From: Prorocentrum cordatum | Taxonomy: Eukaryota; Sar; Dinophyceae; Prorocentrales; Prorocentraceae | Length of the DNA: 64,000 nucleotides | Assembly (NCBI GenBank): GCA_963575745.1 | Contig: CAUYUJ010004731.1 | Span: 1-64,000, forward strand | Reading direction: 5' to 3' | In this document: in pieces, positions 44,739-56,570 of the stretch | How positions within the stretch are numbered: position 1 is the first letter of the stretch | How the letters are laid out: each line of letters starts with the position of its first letter | Program-made: the position numbers and the translations under genes | The notes under the pieces: generated by a model | What the model saw: the letters and a program-made list of their open reading frames with translations, nothing else | Told to the model about the DNA's origin: nothing | Database searches by the model: none

Positions 44739-45115
44739 CCAGCCGCATCGGTCCCGAGCTTTACCCCTCGAGGTGACCACGGAGTGGTCCCGAGTTTTAC
44801 CCCTCGAGGTGATCGCGGATCGATCCCGAACTTTACCCCTCGAGGTGACAACGGATCCGCCCCGAGCTTTAAGCTCGGGACCGATCCGATGTCATTTCGA
44901 GGGGTAACGCTCGGGACCGATCCGTGGCCACCTCGAGGGGCAACGCTTGGGACCGATCCGAGGTCACCTCGAGTGGTAAAGTTCAGGGCGGATCCGTGGT
45001 CACCTCGAGGAGTAAAGTTCGGAACTGATCCGTGGTCGCCTCGGGGGGTAAACCCCTCGAGGTGACCTCGGATCGGTCCCGAGCGTTATCCACCCGAGGT
45101 GTCAAGGTGGCCCCA
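43675..45115 (+). repeat. CCAAGA composite repeat, copy 3
   Basis: Head CCCTTTGGGCGTAGGTGG, then CCAAGA array (43815-43935), a unique-looking block (43940-44250), a second CCAAGA array (44260-44410), a (CAG/CAC)n stretch (44450-44745) and the 42-bp array (44755-45115). The same order recurs at 62572-64000. Confidence 0.78.
44755..45115. repeat. ~42-bp repeat array that switches orientation twice
   Basis: Units read TCCCGAGCTTTACCCCTCGA forward three to four times, flip at the palindrome CCCGAGCTTTAAGCTCGGG (about 44857-44875), run five times inverted, and flip back near 45050 (GGTAAACCCCTCGAGG). The copy at 63810-64000 shows only forward units. Confidence 0.85.
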
Positions 45116-45119
45116 CGAT

Positions 45120-45345
45120 GCGGGAGAACCACCAGCAGCAACAAGAGAAACAACACCAACACTGACAACAGCACCACCAGCAGCATAAGCAGAACCAGCA
45201 ACAGCCCAGGCGGAATCCCAGCAGTAGGACAAACACCACAAGCGCCAGCAACATCAGCAACGGCACCAGCAGCGGCACCCCCAGCACCAGGAGCAAAAAC
45301 ACCAACACCATCACCAGCAGAAGCACCGCCCGTCTGCGCTTCTAG
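45120..45345. repeat. (CAG/CAC/CAA)n tract
   Basis: CA-N trinucleotides, mostly CAG, CAC and CAA. Confidence 0.85.
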
Positions 45346-45638
45346 AGCTCCCCCACTTCACTATTGTGACCAGCGGCACTGCCGTGGCATCGGCAACACG
45401 TAGTATGTCACCAGCCTTATGTTCCAGCTCTTCTGCACCCCTCCAGCACGCCTCCAACACGGCTGTGCGACTGCGTCCTTCCAGGAACCCTTGGCTAACC
45501 AACTCACCTGGCAATCGGTTCTGGATGGGCTGGTAGGGCTACGCGAAGCGTCGCGACTTTTGCTGCGCTCTGCCGCCTGCGGCGCACGGCGTGCGAGGCC
45601 GAGTGCTGTTGTCTGTGCTCTGCTGGTCGGCCCTGACC

Positions 45639-48600
45639 TCAGCGCGATTTCCTCTTCTTGCTGCTCTCAGCGGAGCTCACGGCCTCAACTATCTGCGGCA
45701 ACATGTTTTTGAATACTCCATCTTTCTCGGCGAGGCGCTTGAACTTCCTGATGTTCGCAACAGTCGTGCCGCGCTCTGCCGAATCGTTGCTCTGGGCGTC
45801 CATCGCCACGAGCTCGAGCAGGATCAAGCCCTCCCAGCGGGTCTTCTTCCCGATGAGCAGCGCTCTGTTGGCTCTCGACACCAAGTCAGCGTTCGGCTCC
45901 CGCCCGAACTTCTCGCAGAAGGCCTTGGCACTGGTGAGGGCGCCCTCCACCGTGCCGATGGCCGCCTCCAGCTCCAACGCTTTGAACTCCGCGAGGAAGT
46001 CGGTCTTCCCGACGGCCTTCACCTCCTCGTTTGTCTTGTCGGAGAGGTCCCTCGCCCAGTCGGTGCCGTCGCCCACACCTTGGCCGATGTTCTCCAGCTT
46101 GCTCGAGGCCAGCGCTAGCTGGAGCTCCCTGTCGCTGATGTCGCAGGTTACCGCCGCCACCTCGCTGACAATCCCCTTTGTGTCCTCAACCACCTTCCCG
46201 ATGTCAACCACGCTGTTGCTGCCAACTGCGTTGACAGCCTTCTCCAGGGCGACGGTCGCGGACAGCACGTCCAAGATCGCTCCAAGGCCAACGTCCGCGG
46301 CGATCCGAGCCTCAACGGCCCCCCCCAACTGCATCCGCGACTGCTTCGCCGCCGACACCGCCGACAGCTTTGCCCACAAGTCCTCGAAAGCGTCGGCGGC
46401 CCTGCACTCCGCCTGATCGAGGACCAGGCTCTTCAGGGAGACTGCGAGGGCGCTCAAGTTCCCCATGAACGCAGGCGAGTACATGTGGCAATGCGCCAAC
46501 CTCGCATCATTCAGGCACTTGATGCCCCGCACCGTCCGAGGCCTGGTCATCGTTGATGGTGAGCTGCGAGTTGACGAAGTCGTTGATGGCCGCAGCCGTC
46601 TGGTCGATGATCGGCTTGAACTCCACCTCGCCGTGGGACGCCCTCAACAAGTTGCCGAGTGCATCGGCAGCTGCGTCGGCGATCGCAGTCTTACTGGCTT
46701 GCTCGAGGAACGCACTTCCTAGCTCCATCGCCTTCGTAATGACACCACTGTGCCCAGGGAAGTGCGGACACGCGGCCCGCAGGAACCCCATGAGCTGCCC
46801 AGCGACTGCGATGCATCCGACGCCGCCCGAAAGGATGTGCCGCACGCTGCCCTCGGAAAGGTGCCTTTCCAGGGCCGTGCCGAACGTGTTGAAGGCATGC
46901 GCCGTCGCATCAGGGATGCCGATCTCGATCTTCGCCTTCATCAGGATGTCCAGCCACTTATGAAGCTGCTGCGGCGGGTGGGTCTTTGTCTCGTCTACAA
47001 TGGCCTCACACATCGTCATAATGCGCTCGGAGTGCTGCTGGGCCGCCCTGGAACTCCTCTTGATCTCTTCGAGCTTGGCGGCGTAGGCGGGGAGCTTATC
47101 CATAGCGTCGATCACGGCGCGCCTCGCATCGTTGACCGCGAGGCCACCCGCCTTCGCAGCCCTCAGCGTGTCGGCCACGTCGTCGTAAAACTCTAAGTGC
47201 GAACAGTCGAAGACACAGATGAGGCACCCGCGTGGCTTGAGGGACTCCTGGAGGCAGCTGTGGTACGAGGGGTCAGAGTCGACGTCGAGGTCGGTGAGAA
47301 TATCCTCTAGCTGGATGGCCGCGGCGACTGCCTGTGAGTTCGGCTTCCCCTCTGCAAGCCTGACCAACGCCTTCAGGATCCTGCTGAACGCGCCCCGCCA
47401 GCGAGACACAACCTCATCGGGTGAACCGACGATCGCATGCATCTCGGGCTGCAGGGGGTCGAACTCAAACGTGGCGGAGAAATCGGCTGGAACGAACGAC
47501 GCGATGACCATGGCTTCCTTGATATGTGCCAACATGGAGCTCGACTGGGTGATGTCTTCCAGCGCGCGAAAAGCAACTGCGACCTGCCACTCGATCGGAA
47601 ACTCGACCTTCGCCTTGACCACTGCCTCGATGTCCTGGATGCTCTCCTCCCGATTGCCGTAGCACGGGAGGCTGTTGAGGGAGACGGCCCTGCACCGCGC
47701 CATCAACGCGAGGTGCTTCTGGATGTGAGTGGCAATCGAGTCGCTGGGGTCAGCGTCAGCCCGTTTTTTGTGCAGCTCCCTGGCCCACCTCTCGCTGACC
47801 TTCGTGCACTGGTCCATCAAGGCCTCGATGGGGTCGCACTTCACCAGCTTCTCGAGCGCTGCCTTCTCCTCGGCATCGTTCGTGTCCCACGTGACCCCGT
47901 AGTGCTCGTACTTGCCGTCCTGCGGCGCGCGTTGCAGGACAGACATGCCGCCAGAAGGCGACCTCTTCGGAGCAGGGCTCCGAACCGACGCCCCGACGGC
48001 GGAGGCAGCCTTGATGGACCTGGGCGGGGATGGCTGCGGATACCGCGGCGCCGAGGAAGCAGCAGCGCCCGCGGCAGACGGTGCTGCAAGCGTGGGCGCA
48101 GGATTGCCCGCAGCCTCATCAATGCAAGGGTCAGCCGCATCTGGGTCATCCTCCACCTCTCCCTCCTCACCTTCTGCGTCCAAATCATCGTCTGCAGGGC
48201 CACCGTCGCCGTCGTCTGGCGGAACGTCATCACCCCCCAAGCCGAGCTTGGTGATGGTCGTGTTCCGCAGCCTCCTGACGAACGCAGAAGTCCACTGCTG
48301 CTTGGCCTTCTTGAAAGCGTTGGCGCCCTGTTGTTTGTACATCTGGCTCGAGTGGAGCATATTGAACGTGTCTTTCGAGACGATGTGCTCTTTCACCAGC
48401 TCGTATCTGACGCCCTTGACCTTGGTCAGTGCCCCTGGGTGCGCGGCCCGCAGGTCAGCAGAAGGCAGCAGCGTCTGCGTCAGCTTCAGCTCCTCGAAGC
48501 TCTTCCCCGACTCGGATTCGATGGTCGACTTCAGGTGGCCATCTCAAGTCTCGATGATTCTGAGCGTGTGCGATTCCTGTCCAACTACCTGCTCAGTCTC

Positions 48601-49011
48601 CATCGTCTTCTCACCGAGGTGCTTCTGGATCCTGATGGTGTTGGCCTTACTGAACAGCTGATCGCTGGACGGCTCTGTGTTGCATTTCTGAATGACCTCC
48701 TCGAGCGCCCCCTCGCCGTCGAAGTTGCCCTACGCAAAGGTGGCATGGCACTCGGCGCATGCAGCCTTGCCACTGAGCATCACCTCCTTGCACGCGTTCC
48801 TGGAGCAACTGACCTTCTTATTGGGACCTCGCCTCCTGGTGGCCCCATCTCCTGCCGCGGTGGACGCGCCTGCCAGGCTGACTGCCTTGGAGGCAGACGG
48901 CGCAGTCGACACCTTCGTAATCGTCTTCTGGGCGGGGGGGTGTGCTGCCGCGTGCGCAGCCAGCGCCCCAGGTGTCAAGCGCGGCGGCTTGGCGCCCCTC
49001 CTCGATGACAT
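45639..49011 (-). pseudogene. Large intronless gene with two stops and a frameshift
   Basis: One reading frame runs from ATG 49011 to 46507, broken only by TAG (48732-48730) and TGA (48546-48544); it then shifts frame at the C4 run 46525-46528 and continues to a stop at 45639 after SKKRKSR. Restored length would be about 1,120 residues. Visible features: a Lys/Arg/Pro/Ala-rich start; four cysteines spaced C-x4-C-x10-C-x2-C at residues 69-88, a possible zinc site; KHLGEKTMETEQVV and SGKSFEELKLTQTLLPSADL after the two stops; an acidic stretch (DDVPPDDGDG, EGEEGEVEDD) about one third along; then about 600 residues of mostly helical sequence; and a basic C-terminus like a nuclear signal. I do not recognise the family. 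Absence of introns where RPL36 has 4-kb ones suggests a retroposed copy. It lies 1 kb downstream of an HU-like gene in the same orientation. Confidence 0.7.
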
Positions 49012-49219
49012 GGCGAGACACAGACTGAGGAGAAAGCAAAAAGCGCAGGTTCGTAAACTGACCGTGGGCACTGGCATCTCAAGACAGCACGGCCACTTGC
49101 CGCAATGCTGATACAAAACGGCGGCACAACAATTGCACATACTATCGCTGATGGCCTCCCGGGGCCGACGAGTCGAAGTCTTAGGTTTAAGCGACTCGTC
49201 AACAGCAATATGGTTTTGA

Positions 49220-49430
49220 CGGAAGCCTCAACCCAAGACGGCCCAAATGACCCCCAAGATGGTACCATGACGGCCCATGAGGCCACCAATCCAAGAGGGT
49301 CCCAAGATGGCCCGAGAGGGCCCCAAGACGGCCCAAGATGACCCCAAGAGATCCCCAAGAGACCCCCAATATGGCCCCAAGATAGCCCCAAGAGGGTCCC
49401 AAGATGGCCCCAAGAGATCCCCAGTCCCCA
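49220..49430 (+). repeat. CCAAGA-type minisatellite
   Basis: Units such as GGCCCCAAGACGGCCCAAGA just upstream of the large pseudogene. Confidence 0.8.
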
Positions 49431-49449
49431 TTTACTTCCCCGATCCAGG

Positions 49450-49528
49450 CATGTGTGTGCGTGCGAGCGTGTGCGTGCGCGTGTTAGCGTGTGCGCGTGT
49501 GTGCGTGTGTGTGTGTGTGTGTGTGCAG
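49450..49528. repeat. (GT)n/(GTGC)n tract
   Basis: GTGTGC and GTGT repeats for about 80 bp. Confidence 0.93.
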
Positions 49529-49529
49529 T

Positions 49530-49999
49530 GTTTGAATTCTGTGCCCATGAAGAAGGATGAGGGGGCTGGAGGTGCGTCGGGCGTCCCCGAATTGCGGCTA
49601 GCACGGCATCGAAATAGGAGGCGGAGTGGAAAGAGTGATGGACATGTTGGCGCGGAGGGAAGTATGGCCAAGTATGAAGGGCCTGGAGGGTGGCTAAAGG
49701 AATAAACGATGAGGAGCCACACAGGTTTGGATTTTCGAACGTTCGAGCCCCGAGTGCAAGCCGATGCCAGCCGATCCATGGCGGGCCAGCTGCCAAACTG
49801 CAGCGGATATTCACTTGAGCTGCGGCCAAGAAAAACTAGAAGCCAGCAGCCCGCGCCGAATATACTAAAGCAGCCGATGCGATGCGGCTGCGAGGAGAGG
49901 CCTCTTCGGAAGTCGCACGTGGCGCGCGATGGCGAGAGTTGCTGGCTGGGCGCCCCCGAAGGCCTATTAGCTTAGCTGCGACTTGCAAGCTGGCCAAAC
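49530..49999. other. Spacer between the two minus-strand genes
   Basis: Unique sequence downstream of the HU-like gene; nothing recognised. Confidence 0.4.
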
Positions 50000-50771
50000 T
50001 CAGCGGGAACTGACTGCGGAGAGAATCGATGGCGAGGACTGCCCACTCGGCGCGTCCGCATCGCCCAGCACGGAGGAAGCAGGGAGCGACGGGCTCTGCA
50101 GCGGGAGTCCGAGCCAGGCCCTGGACACAGGCGTGCACGGCGCTATGTCCATGTCAGGGCGGAGCACGCCGTTCGGGAGGGTGATCACCGTCGGCGTCAC
50201 GTCCTTCGTCTTCAGAACCTTCCTCACCCACTGGGCCTTGAAAGTGACCTCGGGCTTCACCAGGCGGACGTTGTCACTGTGCACCTTCGTCGCCTTGGCG
50301 CTGGACTTGAGGACCTTCGCCTCGTCCTTGCTGGTGGCGCCAATTGACTGCTCCACCATGTTGATGGTGAGGAAGTTCGGGAGGATGGCCTTGCCGCGGC
50401 TGGCCTGCAGGACCCTCGCCACGGCGTTCGGCAGCTCGTCGATCATCCCCGCTGCCGCTGAGGTGTGCACGCCGAGCTTCTGGGCCAGCTCCTGCGCCAA
50501 GAGCTTGCCGTAGTTGCGCGGCGCGGCCTTCGCCCTGGGCTGCAGCGGCGGGGCCGCGGGCGCGGGGCCATCCGCCGAGCCTGGCGGGCCCTGGGAGTCG
50601 ACGGGCGGCGGGTCCGCGGCTCCGCTGTGGCCGCCGAGCTCAGCCTGCGAGGAGCCCGCGGCGACGGGGCCCACAGCGCCCCGATGGGGAGCTCGCCATG
50701 TCGAAGTCGTTGCTGTCGGACACGGCAACCATCACCCTGTTGTACTCGTGCTTGTCCATGGCCGCCTGCAT
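50000..50771 (-). pseudogene. HU/IHF-like DNA-binding protein with one frameshift
   Basis: HU-like proteins bend and package DNA; dinoflagellates acquired them from bacteria. The likely start is ATG 50771 (MQAAMDKHEYNRVMVAVSDS), which runs to the C4 tract at 50679-50682, where one base is gained or lost; the frame that continues ends at 50000. A Pro/Ala/Gly-rich linker is followed by an HU-like domain (about 50515-50213): two helices (KLLAQELAQKLGVHTSAAAG, ELPNAVARVLQ), the turn GKAILPNFLTINM, which matches the HU G-K-V-x-L-P-G-F-G-T-F-E-V pattern, and KPEVTFKAQWVRKVL in place of the HU C-terminal strand and helix. The conserved arginine-proline DNA-binding arm is not obvious. Domain assignment rests on pattern only. 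The frameshift could be a sequencing error, in which case the gene may be functional. Confidence 0.5.
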
Positions 50772-50779
50772 GGCGCCTA

Positions 50780-52860
50780 CTCGCGAGCCCGAAAGCCCGA
50801 TGTCTGAAAGTCGGATGGCGCAAACGCACCTCGCAACAGATGGGCCGCCGCGCCCTGCCAGCCTCGGCGAATTGAGCCTAAATGGCAACGGCGAGGTCGG
50901 GGCTGGGCCCGAGATCAGATAGAAAGGGGAGGCGCGCTCTGCCCCTCCGACGTCGGGGCCTCGGGGCAGGGCTGACCCCTTCGGGGAGCGGGCCCGCGGG
51001 GGGCGCGACCCGGCATCCGCCGAGGCGCAGGCCACGCGGAGGCGGAGGGGGGAGATTGATGTTGCATAGTGAGGGGGCGGGGCGAAGACGGCCAAACATT
51101 TCTGCCGCGATTGCCCTCATCGCTCGCGCCTGCGCTACCCCCGCCCCGCTGCTACCAGTCGGCCAGGGTGGGGGGTGGGGAACGCGCTATTCCCCGAACA
51201 GTGCCTGCACGCATGCATGTATGTTGGCCTCCGAACGACGCTTGGAACTTGCACTTAGCCTGCCCCCGCGCCCTGGCTCACCGCAAACAGCGCTTGCACT
51301 GAGGCATGGTTTCCCGACCGAGCAATGCCTCCACATATGGCATATGGTTGCACGCATGCCCGCACGCAGGCCGCCACATTCCCATACAGCGCTTGCAGCT
51401 GGCGCGCTGGTGCAGGGATCGACGCTAGGAGAGCCCCCATGGGAGCGTCTGCGAAGCTCTTCATCCCTCCCCTCTCCTCCACATGCCCTTGCCAGTCCCC
51501 CCCCGTCCTGCGCCTCCCCCTCCTCGCACCCCCCCCTCTCGCTCCCTCTACCCTAAGACGGCCCCGCGAGGCCTCAAAGACAAGCGGCCTCGTCGCTACC
51601 GCGATCGGTCCACCGCGCCCAAGCCCAGCCCACGGGGCCATGACGATAACTCGCAAGGTAGTACTGCCCCCTGGCAACACTCTCAGATTGCAGGTGCGTA
51701 TCTCTGGGACGCACCGTCGAATCGAAACCCCCCAGCTACCCGACCCACTTGGGGCAACGACGCTGCAAACATGAATCGCAACAGATGCTGGGGCGCACGA
51801 GGGGCCCCATGGCGGGGGTCAGAGAGGAGGGGGCACAGGAGAGAGTCTGCACAGACATTGTTGTGATTATTGTTGTTACTAGCGGTCTTGTTCTTAACTA
51901 ATCCCCTGACTCGTTTTGGTTATTGTTATTGTTATTGCATTGTTATTGTGATTTGTAGTGCTGCTATGCTGTGGTTGCTTTGCTATTGCTGTTAAGGCAC
52001 ACCGTTGTTTGTTCTTTTCAAGACCAGAGAGCCCGCCAGCAATCAGGCGGCGCCGTCTCCGCGCTCGTCTGGCGCGCCGCCGCCCCGAGGCGGGGCGTCG
52101 CCTGCTGCGGCGCCCACAGGGCTCGGACCGAGAAAACGCAAGGCATTGGTCCGTTCCCCCGCGCATCCAAACGATGCGCTGACTGATGGAGGCGCCTCGC
52201 CCAGCAGTCGCGGGTAACCCGCCTCTGCTGAGCTGCGCCCTCTCGCTGGAAACGGCGGGCGCAGTCGTGGCAGACCGACTGCTGAGGCGGGCCGCGACCA
52301 TGAGGGTCGGCCCTGCCAGCGAAGCCAGAGTCGCCGCGCTGGCCTTGAGAGCCGCCTGGACGCGTTGCCTCAAAGAACCGAAGTCGAGCGGCGAAGCCGC
52401 GCTCGCATTGCAACCTGCTCTGGTGGCCACGCACTGCACCGACGATGAATGGATCCACCCGTTCCCCCCCATGACTATCCATCCTAGCCTAATGTCCCCA
52501 GTGTGCGGCGCGGGGTGACGGGTCCACTCCACCCCGCCCCACCCCGCTAGATACGAGAAATCATGAGGCTGCGACGCTGCAGCGGTCCGCTGTGTGACGG
52601 CACACGATTGCCGTCCTGCGCCCTGCGCAAGGCAATGGGCAGGTTCGCTCAAAAAAAAACAACGAACATCGAGAGCCGCTGAGGCCACGGAATGCCCACT
52701 CATGTTAACTGAACCTCACATGCACCCGTTTAGTTTTAGTTCAGTTCGGTCCCAGACAGTTCCAGTTGAATGGGGCCCCAAACATCTTGCGCGTTGCATG
52801 ACATTTACGCGTCCCCACAATTGCAGACCTGAACGGGGGGGGTGGGCAAGCGGGCTGCTA
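50780..52860. other. Unique GC-rich region, no recognised gene
   Basis: A TTATTG-rich stretch at 51855-51950. A plus-strand frame near 52019-52217 contains GLGPRKRKALVRSPAHP, and a shifted frame continues (LLRRAATMRVGPASEARVAA) to about 52515, which could be a frameshifted remnant. No family recognised. Confidence 0.3.
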
Positions 52861-52864
52861 CAGG

Positions 52865-52990
52865 AACATTGCGCGTTCAGCCCCCTCCGTGCCTGGTCGG
52901 GCGCGAGTCGTTCGGCCCCCTCCGCGTTAGGTGGGGGGTGAGTCGTTCGGGCCCCTCCGTGTTCAGTCGGAAGTGAGCCATTCGGCCCCC
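52865..52990. repeat. ~43-bp tandem repeat, three copies
   Basis: Units marked by GAGTCGTTCGGCCCCCTCCG. Confidence 0.8.
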
Positions 52991-53259
52991 GATAACCCGA
53001 CCATACATTAAGTTGAGGTGATTGGACCCATCGCAAAAATGATTCCGATAGTTCCGTCGCAAGTTACTTTGAGTTAGGACAATCGCGCACATTAGTTAAA
53101 TCGGCCTTGTATGCGTATCGGCTTGGGCACGGGCCGTATTTTGCGCGATGTCAGCCTGGGACACGTCGGACACCGGCGTGGGCCCCCATTGGGCGCAGTT
53201 GATGGCGTTGGCGTGTTTTCCTGTGGGTTGGCTATCGGTTGGCGGCCCATTGGGACACA

Positions 53260-53405
53260 AGTTTCCAACCATTGGGGCATCTGCCTGGGCATGCTTGTAA
53301 GTATGGGCGTAGCCCGAATTTGTTTCTCGCCAAGTAAACGGACTGCACCGACCCAACCGAACTGACTGAACTGACGGGTCGCATCGGTTAGGGGGCGTTT
53401 TATTC
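53260..53405 (-). repeat. ~130-bp dispersed repeat, copy 1
   Basis: On the minus strand it matches 57020-57145: AAACGCCCCCTAAC, a CAGTCAGT section, and AGAAACAAATTCGGG. It immediately precedes the 53-bp satellite and includes its first unit. Confidence 0.7.
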
Positions 53406-54330
53406 TCGGCGGCCGAGAACGCCAATTATGGCGCACCCAATAAGGGGGGTGCGTTTCACTTTCGGCGACCGAGGGCGCAACCAATCGGAGGACGTTGAGG
53501 TATCCGCGGCCGAGGGCGCAACCTATGGCGCAGCCAATCGGATGACGTTTAAGTATCCGCGGCCGAGGGCGCAACCTATGGCGCAACCCAAGGGGGGCGT
53601 TGAACTCTCGGCGGCCGAGGGCACAACCTATGGCACAACCTTAGGAGGACGTTTAATTCTTGGCGGCCGAGGACGCAACCTATGTCGCAACCACGTGGGA
53701 GGGCGTTGTCCTCTGCTGTCGAAGGCACAACCTATGGTGCAACAAATAGGAGGACATGGTATTCTCGGCTTCCGCGCGCGCAACCTTGGGCGCAACCAAT
53801 GGGGTGGTGTGCGTGGGGTGGGTGGGGGGGGGGGGCGTTTCATATCGGCGGCCAAGGGCGCAACCAACACGAGGGCGTTGGTTTTCTCGGCGGCCGCGGG
53901 CGCAGCCGACGGCGCAACCAATGGGGGCGCCATTCTCCTCGGCGGCCGAAAGCGCGGCCGATGGCCCAACCCCTGCGCTTCATCTCCCGCGGCCGAAGGC
54001 GCAACCTATGGCGCAACCAAGAGGGCGTTTGATTCTCGGCTGCCGATGGCGCAGCGCATGGCGCAACCGCTCGATGGGCGTTTTGTTCTCGGCGGCCGAG
54101 GGCGCAACATATGGCGCAATCACTCGGGGGGCGTTTGATTCTCGGCGGCCGAGGGCGCAACCCGCGGCCCAATCAACAAGAGGACGTTTAAGCCTCGGCG
54201 GCCGATGGCGCAAACATGTGGAGCAACCAATGGGGTCGGGGGCGTTTAAGCCTCGTCGGCCGAGGGTGTAAATCATGGCGAAACAATTCTGAAGCAGCTG
54301 CATCTTCGGCGGTTCAAGGCGCAACCCATG
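53385..54330. repeat. 53-bp tandem satellite
   Basis: About 17 units of 53 bp marked by CTCGGCGGCCGAGGGCGCAA and GGGGGCGTTT. The unit contains the palindrome CGGCGGCCG-type core. Confidence 0.92.
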
Positions 54331-56340
54331 GCGCAGCCGATGGCGACGACGCCGAGGAGCAGCACCGCCACCGCGACGGCACTCGGGGCGACGACGACTT
54401 CGCTGACGGTGCCCAGACTGGCTGTGCATCGGCATGCGGGCGGCGCCGCGCCCGATGCACGCTCGCCATTTGGGCTGGCCGCGGGGCCGGAGCTGTCCTG
54501 CGATGGCGCGCGCGCGTTCAGGTCCCCCCCCCCCCCCAAAGATGCCACACGGTGCCATCTGGGATATCGGCTCGGGGCCCGTGGGATGCCGCTGTGGGGC
54601 TGTAGGTAGGAACTTGGAGCTTTCTCGGCGTAGGTTCGCACGTGTCGGATATCGCCTGGTGGCCCGATGGACGCCCGAGCATCGGCTGGCTCCTCGTGCG
54701 CAAAATCGGAAGGCGCATGTGATGGTGGATGCGTTGGTTTTCCCGCGGCTGTTGGTTCGCTTCCGTTGTATCCGATCGGGGCAATCTGACGACAAGTTCG
54801 GGGCGCGTCGGATGTCGGAGGGGGGGGGGGGGGGGGGGGGCGCTTGGAGATCGGATGGGGGTGTCGGGTGTCTCGGCCGAGAGATCTGGTGATATCGGTT
54901 GGGCTATCGACTGGGCAATGATTGGCCATCGGGGGGAAGTTCAAATAGCAGGCCGATGCGCTCGGCATGCCGCCTTCCTGTTTTGACGCCGCTTCGGGGC
55001 GCGCGGGGGGGCGGGGGGGAGACTCTGGGGGCGCCCGCGTGCCCGCCTGGAGTTCCTGGCGGGCCCGTCGGCGCCTCGGCGGCACGCGCGCCCCCGCCCG
55101 CCAACAACAAAACAGCGCAGTGGCGGAGGCGCGCGGCCGCATATCTCCCCGCCAGCTGGCCGCGCCCGAAAACCCATCCACCCGCGCCCACCCGCCCCCG
55201 AAATTCGCCGCGACGGCTGCCCCCCTCGCACCCCCCCCCCCCCCCCCCCCCCCCCCCAATCCATCCGCATTGGCGATCGACGGAGCGACGGCTGCCCGCC
55301 CTGAAATTTCACGACCAGCAGCGGAAGGGTCGCCCCCCCCCCCCCCACCCTCACCCCCCAGCGCGCGCAATCCAAGCCGCTGGCGACGCTGGGTCGCAGA
55401 TGCGCAGCCGCGCTTCCCGCGAGAGACCCAGCGCGAAGCTATGCGCGGTCGCGCTGGGGCGGGCGAGCGAGGGGGGGGGGGGGCGCGGAACCTGGGGCGC
55501 GGCGAGCGCCGCTCGCCCAAGGCTCGCGCAACGCAGTGGGCGATCGGGCGAGCGCGTGGCGACCGCGCGGCGGCCGCCAGGCAGGCCGCCGCAGCGGGCA
55601 TCGGACGCCGCGCGCCGCGTCGCCATTCACGATGATGCGGCGCTGCACGAGCCCGCCCCCGACGAGCCAATGCGCGCCGCCGCCCAACTGCGCCCGCGGC
55701 GCCGCCGCAGCCCACGCGCCGCGGAGGCATTCGCGAACGATGGCGCGCGGCAGGCGCCGAGCGAGTCGGGGTCGCGCGGTCGCCGCCGCGGCCGACGCGC
55801 TGGGCCGCGGGCGCGGAGCGCGACAAGCCTGACAAGCCGCGCGCAATTGCCCGCGGGCAGCTCGCGCGCCCGAGCTCGGGAAGCCGAGGCGAAGGATTTG
55901 GCGCCATGCGCGGTGGCGAGCGGGGGCGGCAGGGAGGCGCCCGTCGGGGATGCAATCGCGCGCGGTGCGACCGCGCCGAAACTGGCGGCGGCCAGGCGCG
56001 CCGCGCTCGGCGCGATGAGCTGTGGGGCGGGGTGGGGGGGGGGGTCGCGGGGCGGGCGGAGGGGGGGGGGTGCGTAGCGCGCACGGCGCTGGCGGGCGAT
56101 GGCGAGGGGGGGGGGGGGGGGCTTCGCGCGCGCAGTGGAGGAGGGCGTGAGGGGGGGGGGGGGGGGGGACTTAGCGCGCGCGGGAGAGGTCGCGGTGTAC
56201 TTAGCGCGTTCGCGCGACAAGTGTGGCACAGCGCATTCAGTGCATCGGGCGTAGTGCGCCACGCGTAGTGCGCAGCGTGATCGACCCCTCGGGTGCAGCG
56301 CAGGGCGGTATAGTTTGCAACGCCGACCCGTACGCATCGC
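54330..56340. other. Very GC-rich region with poly(G)/poly(C) runs
   Basis: Runs of G or C of about 10-30 bases at 54529, 54821, 55228, 55329, 55470, 56028, 56109 and 56151. Almost every frame is open because of the composition; no credible protein was recognised. Confidence 0.6.
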
Positions 56341-56570
56341 CCTTCTGCACGTATAGTTTTTGTATAGTTTTTTGATAGTTGTTGTAGCTTTTTGTAATTT
56401 TTTGTAGTTTTAAAGCATAGCGGGGCAAATTTAATTAGATTTGATAGTTAACTAATAATAATAATTTTAATAATACTAATAAAAAAAACTAATAGTTTAC
56501 TCGCATTTGTTTCAGACCCCCCCTCGCTAACATGTATAGAACAACTACCTGAAAACTATACCCTTGGTTT
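56340..56570. other. AT-rich island
   Basis: About 230 bp of AT-rich sequence (TATAGTTTTTG, AATAATAATAATTTTAA) between GC-rich blocks. CTATAC/GTATAG words face each other at its ends. No gene. Confidence 0.7.

Noticed and set aside
46507-48396. A complete 629-codon gene
   Set aside because: The frame continues upstream through two stop codons to 49011 and downstream after a frameshift to 45639, so this is only the middle of a longer broken gene.
47437-49008. 523-codon plus-strand frame opposite the large pseudogene
   Set aside because: Composition and the continuous minus-strand frame with conserved-looking motifs show that the plus strand is the antisense shadow.
54273-56084. 603-codon minus-strand frame
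   Set aside because: It is made of Ala/Arg/Pro in extremely GC-rich DNA, with poly-C and poly-G runs inside and several equally open overlapping frames.
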